NCBI GenBank assembly: GCA_003533975.1
Contig: DQCL01000354.1
Span: forward strand, 1 to 5,533
Direction of reading: 5' to 3'
Source of the DNA: Octadecabacter sp.
GTDB lineage: Bacteria > Pseudomonadota > Alphaproteobacteria > Rhodobacterales > Rhodobacteraceae
DNA length: 5,533 nucleotides
The notes beneath the pieces were generated by a model. It was not told the DNA's origin. It saw only the letters and a program-made list of their open reading frames with translations, and made no database searches. The stretch's first letter is position 1. Every line of letters starts with the position of its first letter. Positions 1 through 5,293 of this stretch are shown here, piece by piece. Both the position numbers and the translations under genes were made by a program.

Positions 1-127
1 CAAGGTGAAGGACAATAAAATCGTGTTGCAGCGCGACTGGGGGACTGATCGCGAAAAGATCCAAGGCGCATTCAACATCGCCCGTGATCTGGCAGGCAAG
101 GTGAAGGCGGCGAAGGTAAAAACCTAA
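1..127 (+). CDS. 3' end of an unidentified protein (partial)
   Basis: The frame beginning at position 2 is open from the window edge to a TAA stop at 125-127 and gives about 41 C-terminal residues. The fragment has a short hydrophobic strand (KIVLQRDW), then an amphipathic helix-like stretch (IQGAFNIARDLAG), then a Lys/Ala-rich tail (KVKAAKVKT). I do not recognise the family, and the piece is too short to assign a function. Its codon choice (mostly G/C at third positions) fits a real gene. It is convergent with the MFS gene on the other strand, and about 110 nt with hairpins lie between the two stops. It could also be a chance open frame at the edge, but the absence of stops together with the terminator-like region right after the stop favours a true gene end. 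Confidence 0.6.
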   Translation, partial: KVKDNKIVLQRDWGTDREKIQGAFNIARDLAGKVKAAKVKT

Positions 128-169
128 GCTTTTGTCTTTGTCACACAAATATCCCGGGGGAGGCGCGCA

Positions 170-185
170 GCGCTGGGGGCAGCGC
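170..185. terminator. Hairpin GCGCTG/CAGCGC, probable terminator part
   Basis: GCGCTG (170-175) and CAGCGC (180-185) pair perfectly around a GGGG loop. An alternative register pairs GGGGC (176-180) with GCCCC (184-188) around a 3-nt loop, so the two folds compete. It lies 43 nt after the plus-strand stop and about 55 nt after the MFS stop, so it could serve either gene. No clear U-run follows on either strand, so it is not a textbook rho-independent terminator. Confidence 0.4.
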
Positions 186-195
186 CCCACGTTCT

Positions 196-214
196 GGCGC
201 ACCATCGGTGCGCC
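196..214. terminator. Perfect 8-bp hairpin, probable bidirectional terminator
   Basis: GGCGCACC (196-203) and GGTGCGCC (207-214) are exact reverse complements separated by only 3 nt (ATC), giving a very stable stem in RNA from either strand. It sits 24 nt downstream of the MFS stop and 68 nt downstream of the plus-strand stop, which is the right place for convergent termination. A U-tract is missing, so termination may rely on the structure alone or on Rho; an mRNA-stabilising role is the alternative. Confidence 0.5.
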
Positions 215-238
215 CCCGCCCGCCGCAGGCGTATTTCC

Positions 239-1468
239 TTAATCGCTGTCGCGCCGGATCATTGTCGTCAACCAAAGCGCCAGACATGCACATATCAGCA
301 CGCCAATGACGAGAGGCAGTGCTGTTCCATTAAAGCTAAGGCCAATCGGGATCGCAACGATCACCGATCCGACGGTTGCGGTGGCCGTGATGATAGAGGC
401 GGCAGAGCCGGCGATGTGGCCCATCGGTTCAAGTGCGAGGGCGTTTAGGTTGCCCAAAGTCAGGCCGGCTTGAAAGAACACCGACACATTCCACAATGCG
501 AAGAACAGCAATTCGATATGGTTTGAAAGACCGAGGGACATCACGGTAAGCATCGCAAGCGAGATCATAATTTGCGCGATAAACATTGCCTTGATGATTG
601 GGCGCATTCCCAAACGGCCGACCAAACGCGCATTCACCAACGATGCAGACGACGCGAGAATGGCGATGCCTCCGAACCAATAGTGGAACGTTTCTCCCTG
701 TCCGTATGTCAGATCAAACACCTGCTGGGTGGTGCTCAGCAAAGAAAACAGCATCGCCATGCTGAGGGTCTGCACGAACGTCGCGAGGCGCACCGTCGGG
801 TGTGAAAACACTTCGACAGCGGCGGATATCAGGTTCGCAATACTGAGGGGCCGGCGGCGGTCCGGATCAAGAGTTTCAGGTTGGCGCAGCATCATCCAAA
901 GCGTCATGAGGCTCATGAAAATGGCGAACGCCAAGAACAAGACACGCCAGTTGGACAACGCAATGATGCCTGCACCCAGGGTTGGTGCGAGAGCGGGAAC
1001 GAGGGAGAATACCAGCATCACAAAGGACATGATGCGTGCCATTTCCCGCCCAGAGTAAAGATCGCGTACCATCGCGACGGCCGTCACGCGTGGCGCCGCC
1101 GCCCCAAGCCCCATGAGCAGGCGCGCCGCAAGCATGGTTTCAAGGGATGATGTGAAGTAGCCTATGATCGTGGCGCCAACATATAACACCGCCCCCCAAA
1201 CGATGACGTTTTTGCGCCCGAAACGGTCAGCGAGCGGGCCGGTGAAGACCGTCCCAATTCCCATCCCGAGGACAAAGCTGGTGATGATCAGCTGGGCACG
1301 GTTGAGGTTATCAGGCGACAAATCCTCGCCGATATCGGGTAGGGCGGGCAACATGGCATCAATGGAAAACGCAACACTGGCTGTGAGCATGGCGATGAGA
1401 GCGACGAATTCGACTTGGCCGAGGGCCTTGGTTGGCGCGGTCCTTCGCGTTCTGGGGGCGATGGTCAC
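239..1468 (-). CDS. Bcr/CflA-type MFS multidrug exporter
   Basis: A 409-residue inner-membrane transporter of the major facilitator superfamily, drug:H+ antiporter group with 12 expected membrane helices. Length and motifs fit the Bcr/CflA family. An acidic residue in helix 1 is followed by the family LPALP signature (D37, 39-43). The MFS motif-A loop GPLADRFGRK is at 77-86. RLLMGLGAA and VRDLY (116-138) precede a proline/glycine-rich helix-5 segment (PALAPTLGAG, 158-167). ALEPMGHIAGSAAS (345-358) is also typical of this family. The start is a GTG at 1468-1466 that overlaps the stop of the potassium-channel gene (4-nt overlap); an AAGGG Shine-Dalgarno lies 9 nt upstream, and the 20-residue N-terminal tail before helix 1 is of normal length. 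It is the last gene of the minus-strand cluster. Relatives export bicyclomycin, chloramphenicol, sulfonamides or cysteine; the substrate here cannot be read from sequence. Confidence 0.9.
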   Translation of the reverse strand: MTIAPRTRRTAPTKALGQVEFVALIAMLTASVAFSIDAMLPALPDIGEDLSPDNLNRAQLIITSFVLGMGIGTVFTGPLADRFGRKNVIVWGAVLYVGATIIGYFTSSLETMLAARLLMGLGAAAPRVTAVAMVRDLYSGREMARIMSFVMLVFSLVPALAPTLGAGIIALSNWRVLFLAFAIFMSLMTLWMMLRQPETLDPDRRRPLSIANLISAAVEVFSHPTVRLATFVQTLSMAMLFSLLSTTQQVFDLTYGQGETFHYWFGGIAILASSASLVNARLVGRLGMRPIIKAMFIAQIMISLAMLTVMSLGLSNHIELLFFALWNVSVFFQAGLTLGNLNALALEPMGHIAGSAASIITATATVGSVIVAIPIGLSFNGTALPLVIGVLICACLALWLTTMIRRDSD

Positions 1469-1824
1469 GCGTCGGGACCCTTTTCGAGCGCGGCATCAGC
1501 GCGTTTCTCAGCCTCAGCGGCGCGGTGGCGGGCTTTGGTGATGGCTTCGCGGGCTTTGATGCGATTTTTCAATGTGAATGTTCCGAGGTGCTGAATAACA
1601 GCCGCCACAACAATGAGGCCAAAGAATATGAGGACCGTCGTGCCGATTTTGCCGACCGCTGTGACCGGTACCAGCGATCCGTAGCCTACGGTAGAAAGCG
1701 TCACGACGGTAAAGAAATAGGAGTCGAGCCAGCTCCAGCCTTCGACGAAGTGAAAGAAAACCGTGCCGCTGGCGACGATCATAACGAGCGTCCCAAACAG
1801 GTATAGAATGATTTCGCGGCTCAT
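1465..1824 (-). CDS. Small two-TM potassium channel (ion channel 2 family)
   Basis: A 119-residue membrane protein with the KcsA-like layout: TM1 about 5-25, pore helix about 31-43, selectivity filter TVGYGS (45-50, with upstream TLS), TM2 about 58-78. The C-terminal part (about 85-116) is a highly charged Ala/Arg/Lys/Glu stretch predicted to be helical, probably a cytoplasmic bundle. It has no RCK nucleotide-binding domain, so gating by NAD or ligand through such a domain is not expected. The TVGYG filter makes potassium selectivity very likely. I chose the ATG at 1824-1822, which overlaps the TGA of the upstream dsbA-like gene (ATGA) and has GAGG 7 nt upstream. A longer reading from 1872 would add 16 polar residues and lie inside the dsbA gene. 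Its stop overlaps the GTG of the MFS gene, so all three genes are probably translationally coupled. Confidence 0.9.
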   Translation of the reverse strand: MSREIILYLFGTLVMIVASGTVFFHFVEGWSWLDSYFFTVVTLSTVGYGSLVPVTAVGKIGTTVLIFFGLIVVAAVIQHLGTFTLKNRIKAREAITKARHRAAEAEKRADAALEKGPDA

Positions 1825-2465
1825 TCGGTGGCCTCGATTTGCTCCATGATTTCGCCCATCACCTTGAGCCACATTTCTGTTGGTTGGGCACCTGGTACGG
1901 CGTGCTGGTTGGCGATGATGAATGTCGGAACAGACGTGATGCCCATCTCGCGTGAGTGCGCATCGCGTTTTTGCATGTCCTCAAGGTCCGCGTCAGAGGC
2001 GAGGAGCTTGGCGACAACGCCCGCATCCATTTCACAGCTGTCCGCAATATCCGCAAGGACCTCAGTATCGCCAATATCACGCGCGTCGCGAAAGTAGGCT
2101 TCAAACAAGCGCTGAACGACGAAGGACTGACGTTGCTCGATTCCAGCCCAATGAATGAGGCGGTGGGCATTCATGGTGTTGGGCGTGCGTTTCATGCCCT
2201 CAAAGTCGATCTTCAGGCCCGCAGCTTCGGCCGCTTGGACAACCGGCGCGTAAGCCTGAACAGCGGCTTCTTTGCCGCCAAACTTGCCTTCAAGATAGTC
2301 GCGGCGGTCCATGCCATCCGCGGGCATCGTCGGGTTCAATTGGAACGGGTGCCATTCAATCGTAAAGGGATGGTCAGGGATCTGTTCCAACGCGCGATCC
2401 AGATTGGTTTTGCCGATGTAGCACCACGGGCAAATCGGGTCGGACATAATATCAAGTTTGACCAT
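1821..2465 (-). CDS. FrnE-like DsbA-family thiol oxidoreductase
   Basis: A 214-residue thioredoxin-fold protein of the DSBA domain family. The N-terminal beta strand (MVKLDIMSDP) leads directly to the redox motif CPWC at 12-15 followed by YIGK. The helical insertion contains PNTMNAHRLIHWA (95-107) and FEAYF (121-125), and the cis-proline loop is SVPTFII (178-184, P180). GAQP (192-195) is near the end. These are the features of the FrnE / polyketide-biosynthesis disulfide-isomerase branch. There is no signal peptide, so it should act in the cytoplasm, unlike periplasmic DsbA. The ATG at 2465 is chosen because GGGAGG lies 6 nt upstream and the fold begins there; a longer reading from 2522 adds a 19-residue polar tail inside the synthetase gene. 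It overlaps the end of the synthetase gene by 14 nt and the channel gene by 4 nt. Two-cysteine chemistry is secure; the substrate is unknown. The related 2-hydroxychromene-2-carboxylate isomerases usually lack the CxxC pair, which argues against that activity. Confidence 0.9.
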   Translation of the reverse strand: MVKLDIMSDPICPWCYIGKTNLDRALEQIPDHPFTIEWHPFQLNPTMPADGMDRRDYLEGKFGGKEAAVQAYAPVVQAAEAAGLKIDFEGMKRTPNTMNAHRLIHWAGIEQRQSFVVQRLFEAYFRDARDIGDTEVLADIADSCEMDAGVVAKLLASDADLEDMQKRDAHSREMGITSVPTFIIANQHAVPGAQPTEMWLKVMGEIMEQIEATE

Positions 2466-3948
2466 TTTCGGCCTCCCATTGCGACCTGAGCGCACGGCGC
2501 AGGAGTTTGTTGTTGGCACCACGCGGCAGGGCGTCCTTGCGTATAAAAAGGCGCGGGGCTTTGTAGCGGGCGAGGTGTTTGGCGCAGTGTGCGGCCAGTT
2601 CGTCTTTCTCTATCACATCCGCGCTGGTGTAAAAGGCGGCAACGACGGTGACATCTGCTTTGATGGGAAGCACGACAGCGGCGGCTTCTTGCACATCAGG
2701 GTGCAGAGCGAGGGCGGTTTCGACCTCAATCGGGGAGACACGATAACCACCTGCGTTCATCATATCATCCACGCGACCTTCATAGCGGATCGCACCAGAG
2801 GGGAGGCGTTGGCCGATGTCGCCCGTCAGAAACCACGCGCCATTAAAGCGGTTTGCGGTTTCCTCGGGCGCATTGAAATAGCGGAGCATCAGGCCGGGGT
2901 CGGATTTGTGCACGGCGATCTGGCCGTGATCCGCGTGTGATCCATCCTGCGAGAGCAATGCGATACGTCGACCGGTTTGGGGTTGCCCCAGCGATCCGGC
3001 GTCAGGGGGGGTGGTTGGACTGCCCGAGATGAAGGTAGAGCATTCCGACATGCCGTAGGCTTCAAAGATTGGCGTTCCGGTGGCGCTTGTCCAAGCATCG
3101 CGCGTGGTGTCGGGGAGCTTTTCACCGGCAGATAAGCCGTGCCGTAATGTAGGGATTGGCGTGATGTCTGACTTTAGGAGTTGGCGGTAAACCCCTGGTG
3201 CTGCGGCGAAAATTGTCGCTTTGTGCGTCTGCATGAGCGACGGAATTTCGTGTGCGGGTGTGCCTGCCTCTGGGATCAGGGCCGTTGCACCCAAGGTCCA
3301 AGGATCCATCAGGCCTGTGCCGAGTGTATAGGCCCAGTTGAAGGCACCAGCGTGTAGCATGCGGTCTTGCGTTTTTAGTCCGCACCAACCGTCATGCATC
3401 ATCCGACGTGCCCAGATTGCGCGGTGCGCGTGGACCACGCCGCGTGGCGTGCCAGAGGTGCCTGAGGTGTAGATGATATAGGCGGCGCGGTTGGGATCAC
3501 CTGTCACGTATTGCGCCGGGGGCAGTGTATAAAATCCTTCAAAGGTCGCGGTGTCGATCACGGGGGCGGCGTGGTCGGGCAGGGTGATGCCATCCTCTGC
3601 AATGATCGCCTTTGGGGACAGGCCCGCCGCCATCGCTGTTATCTCGGCCACGGTGAGCTGGGACGAGGTCGGAACAGGGATCAAACCCACCGCGATGCAA
3701 GCGAGAAAGGCGATTGGGAAGTCTGGTGTGTTGCCGAGGCGAAGCAAGATGCGGTCGCCTACCGTTAATCCAGTTTGTAACAACCCCGTTGCAGCGCCAC
3801 GAATTGCGGATTCGATTTGCGCGTAGGTCCAGTTTTGGGTGGTTTCACGCCCAAGGATTGCGAGCGCAGTTTTATTGGGATCATCACCAGCACGCGCCAA
3901 GATATGCGCGGCCATATTGAAGGATGAGGGAATGGGATCATGGGTCAT
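2452..3948 (-). CDS. AMP-forming acyl-CoA synthetase (ANL superfamily)
   Basis: A 498-residue adenylate-forming enzyme that should activate a carboxylic acid with ATP to an acyl-AMP and transfer it to CoA. Core motifs appear in order: P-loop YTSGTSGTPRG (160-170), FEAYGMSE (295-302), TGD (375-377), the hinge segment GRVDDMMNAGGYRVSPIEVE (391-410) and the C-terminal catalytic lysine region LPRGANNKLLRR (474-485, K481). Length is normal for short/medium-chain or aromatic acid:CoA ligases, and AGAFNWAYTLGTG plus ALIPEAG (200-212, 224-229) resemble the benzoate-CoA ligase/medium-chain branch. The substrate remains open. The reading frame is open up to 4176, but the true start is most likely ATG 3948: family similarity begins about ten residues later (FNMAAHIL), and the upstream extension lies in the aqpS gene and reads as nonsense. 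No good Shine-Dalgarno precedes this ATG, which is unusual. Its end overlaps the dsbA-like gene by 14 nt. Confidence 0.9.
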   Translation of the reverse strand: MTHDPIPSSFNMAAHILARAGDDPNKTALAILGRETTQNWTYAQIESAIRGAATGLLQTGLTVGDRILLRLGNTPDFPIAFLACIAVGLIPVPTSSQLTVAEITAMAAGLSPKAIIAEDGITLPDHAAPVIDTATFEGFYTLPPAQYVTGDPNRAAYIIYTSGTSGTPRGVVHAHRAIWARRMMHDGWCGLKTQDRMLHAGAFNWAYTLGTGLMDPWTLGATALIPEAGTPAHEIPSLMQTHKATIFAAAPGVYRQLLKSDITPIPTLRHGLSAGEKLPDTTRDAWTSATGTPIFEAYGMSECSTFISGSPTTPPDAGSLGQPQTGRRIALLSQDGSHADHGQIAVHKSDPGLMLRYFNAPEETANRFNGAWFLTGDIGQRLPSGAIRYEGRVDDMMNAGGYRVSPIEVETALALHPDVQEAAAVVLPIKADVTVVAAFYTSADVIEKDELAAHCAKHLARYKAPRLFIRKDALPRGANNKLLRRALRSQWEAENGQT

Positions 3949-4001
3949 GCCCAAGCGGTAGCGCAGACGCAGGGGCAGGTGCAAGGTTTGTGAAGTTTGG
4001 C

Positions 4002-4655
4002 CTATTCTTCGTGCGCAAATAACAAACGGATCATCGGGAGCGCAATTGCGAGGCCAATAACCTGCGCCACGATAAAGGCCAGTACATGCGCCGGATTGAT
4101 CCCTGCGAAAGTGTCCGTAAAGGCGCGCGCGATCGTGACGGCGGGGTTGGCAAAGCTGGTGGAGGAGGTGAACCAATACGCCCCAGTAATATAGATCGCC
4201 ACGAGGGTCGGAACCGTGTCAGGACGGCTGCGTAGCCCGCCGAAGATGACCAACAACAACCCGAACGTCGCAAAGATTTCGGATGTCCATTGGTTCACAC
4301 CTGTCCGCGCCGTGCTGGACGCCTGAATGAGCGGCAGATCAAACATGATGTGGCACAGCCAAACACCAGCAATACCGCCGATGATCTGCACGGGGATGTA
4401 GCTGGCAACGAGGCGCCAAGGGTGTTCACCTTTCAGCGCAAACGCCAAGGTCACGATGGGGTTGAAATGCGCACCGGAAATGGGGCCAAGGATCGTGATG
4501 ATGAAATACAGCGTGCAGCCCGTGGCGATGGCATTGGCCAATAGTGCAAGGGCGATATCGTCCGTCAGGGACTGCGCCATGATACCGGACCCGACAACGC
4601 CGATAAGAAGCAATGCGGTTCCGAGGCCTTCAGCGACGAGTTTTTGGGTGTTCAT
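4002..4655 (-). CDS. aqpS: AqpS-like aquaglyceroporin, probable arsenite channel
   Basis: A 217-residue MIP-family channel with six expected membrane helices and the two half-helix signatures, SGAHFNPIVT (60-69) and SFANPAVT (167-174). The first box is NPI instead of NPA, and the residue after the second NPA is Val173 where water-selective aquaporins have the conserved selectivity-filter arginine. The N-terminus (LVAEGLGTALLL) is typical of the family. Its start ATG at 4655 overlaps the TGA of arsC by 4 nt, so the two are translationally coupled. In Sinorhizobium meliloti an ars-operon aquaglyceroporin, AqpS, lets arsenite formed by ArsC flow out of the cell, and this arrangement supports the same role here. 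Because there is no energy coupling, export would depend on the gradient. A general small-solute channel (glycerol, other metalloids) is the alternative. Confidence is very high for the family and good for the arsenic role. Confidence 0.88.
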   Translation of the reverse strand: MNTQKLVAEGLGTALLLIGVVGSGIMAQSLTDDIALALLANAIATGCTLYFIITILGPISGAHFNPIVTLAFALKGEHPWRLVASYIPVQIIGGIAGVWLCHIMFDLPLIQASSTARTGVNQWTSEIFATFGLLLVIFGGLRSRPDTVPTLVAIYITGAYWFTSSTSFANPAVTIARAFTDTFAGINPAHVLAFIVAQVIGLAIALPMIRLLFAHEE

Positions 4656-5137
4656 ACGTCAGCAATCTTGTTCAATGCGATTTGTAGCTCTGCTCGATCC
4701 ATATCTTCAATCGGCAAGGCCATCAATGCTGCGGCTTTCGCGGACAATGCGGTGTAGGCTGTGTCGAACGCCTCCGCCCAGTCGGGCTCTGCGGCGGCGG
4801 CAGGATCGGGGATGCCCCAATGGGCCTGAACGGGCGGGTTATCGCCCGTGCGTGGCCACAGCGGGCAGGTTTCAGCGGCCGCGCTATCACAAACCGTAAT
4901 CACGATATCCATCTGCGGCGCGTCTGGGCCTGCAAAATCATCCCAGCTTTGGGAGGACAGGCCGTCGGTTGGATAGCCTTTGTCGGCCAGTAGCGTCAGC
5001 GATTGCGGGTGCACTTTGCCAGATGGCGTCGAGCCCGCAGAATAGCCCGCAAACCGGCCCTTGCTATCGCGATTGAGAATGGATTCCAAAAGAATCGAGC
5101 GGGCCGAGTTTCCGGTGCAGAGGACAAGTATGTTCAT
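4652..5137 (-). CDS. arsC: Arsenate reductase ArsC, LMW-phosphatase type
   Basis: A 161-residue cytoplasmic enzyme that reduces arsenate to arsenite, of the low-molecular-weight tyrosine-phosphatase fold rather than the glutaredoxin-type plasmid R773 fold. The anion-binding loop CTGNSARS sits at 7-14 (nucleophile Cys7, Arg13). The redox cysteines follow in TVCDSAAAETCPLWP as Cys83 and Cys91, and the general acid is expected in HWGIPDPA (Asp111). The presence of all three cysteines separates it from plain tyrosine phosphatases and supports a thiol-relay mechanism regenerated by thioredoxin or a similar donor. GYSAGSTPSGKVHP (31-44) is also characteristic. The start ATG at 5137 puts the catalytic loop at the usual distance from the N-terminus; only a weak GAAG precedes it. 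It is the first gene of the minus-strand cluster and overlaps aqpS by 4 nt. Confidence 0.95.
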   Translation of the reverse strand: MNILVLCTGNSARSILLESILNRDSKGRFAGYSAGSTPSGKVHPQSLTLLADKGYPTDGLSSQSWDDFAGPDAPQMDIVITVCDSAAAETCPLWPRTGDNPPVQAHWGIPDPAAAAEPDWAEAFDTAYTALSAKAAALMALPIEDMDRAELQIALNKIADV

Positions 5138-5213
5138 GGGGCTTCGTTAGTTGGGAAATGTTACAGAGGTGTGACAGGGCATCTTTGGTGGAAGACTACG
5201 ATGTGTTGTCTTG

Positions 5214-5237
5214 CCTTCAGGTCTGCCAATCTGAAGG
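5214..5237. promoter_or_regulatory. Inverted repeat upstream of arsC, possible operator
   Basis: CCTTCAG (5214-5220) and CTGAAGG (5231-5237) are perfect 7-bp inverted arms separated by 10 nt, about 77 nt upstream of the arsC start. The spacer contains, on the minus strand, TTGGCA (5229-5224), a five-of-six match to a -35 box; a matching -10 at the right distance is poor (ACACAT). A dyad straddling a possible -35 box would suit a repressor site. It does not look like the ATCAA/TTGAT type I associate with ArsR proteins. It may instead be a chance dyad or an RNA hairpin. Confidence 0.3.
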
Positions 5238-5240
5238 TGA

Positions 5241-5266
5241 ATACTGGCCCCAATTGGAGCCAGCAT
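5241..5266 (-). terminator. Hairpin downstream of the solute-binding protein gene
   Basis: A 26-bp dyad in which 11 of 13 half-site positions pair, centred on the palindrome CCAATTGG (5250-5257) and flanked by CTGGC/GCCAG arms (5244-5248, 5259-5263). In minus-strand RNA the inner mismatch becomes a U-G pair, giving a continuous 8-bp stem with an AAUU loop; in plus-strand RNA it is a C-A mismatch. This asymmetry, and its place 27 nt after the TAG of the minus-strand gene, favour a terminator for that gene. No U-run follows, so a protein-binding dyad for the arsC promoter is a fair alternative. Confidence 0.45.
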
Positions 5267-5293
5267 GGTTATCGAATTGGGTGTTTGATGTTG

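Larger units (their letters stand above)
147..236. repeat. GC-rich Rhodobacteraceae-type intergenic element
   Basis: A stretch of about 90 bp between two convergent genes. It is bounded by AAATA (147-151) and TATTT (232-236), which are complementary short ends, and it is filled with G-runs, C-runs and hairpins. Read on the minus strand it ends in CTCCCCCGGGATATTT, a sequence I recall as common just downstream of genes in Rhodobacteraceae. The family assignment is therefore from memory; only one copy is visible in this window. It starts 2 nt after the MFS stop codon, which fits a role in transcription termination or mRNA 3'-end protection. Confidence 0.5.

Noticed and set aside
137..149. TTTGT-CAC-ACAAA mini inverted repeat just after the first stop
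   Set aside because: The 5-bp A/T-rich arms are too short and weak to call a terminator or operator; the stronger GC hairpins follow immediately.
1164..1541. 125-codon plus-strand open frame spanning the MFS and channel junction
   Set aside because: It is antisense to the MFS motif-A region and shows no conserved feature.
1956..2489. 177-codon plus-strand open frame opposite the dsbA-like gene
   Set aside because: It is antisense to a gene with clear CPWC and cis-proline motifs; its product has no recognisable motif and is best explained by GC-rich codon bias on the other strand.
2458..2940. 160-codon plus-strand open frame opposite the synthetase gene
   Set aside because: It is a shadow of the conserved C-terminal half of the synthetase (hinge and catalytic-lysine motifs are on the minus strand), with no domain of its own.
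3949..4176. In-frame 76-codon N-terminal extension of the acyl-CoA synthetase, overlapping aqpS
   Set aside because: The added residues are arginine/histidine/cysteine-rich without family similarity and lie antiphase within the well-supported aqpS gene; the synthetase fold starts just after the ATG at 3948.
4456..4899. 147-codon plus-strand open frame opposite aqpS and arsC
   Set aside because: It spans two well-identified minus-strand genes, and its arginine/serine/proline-rich product is typical of an antisense shadow.
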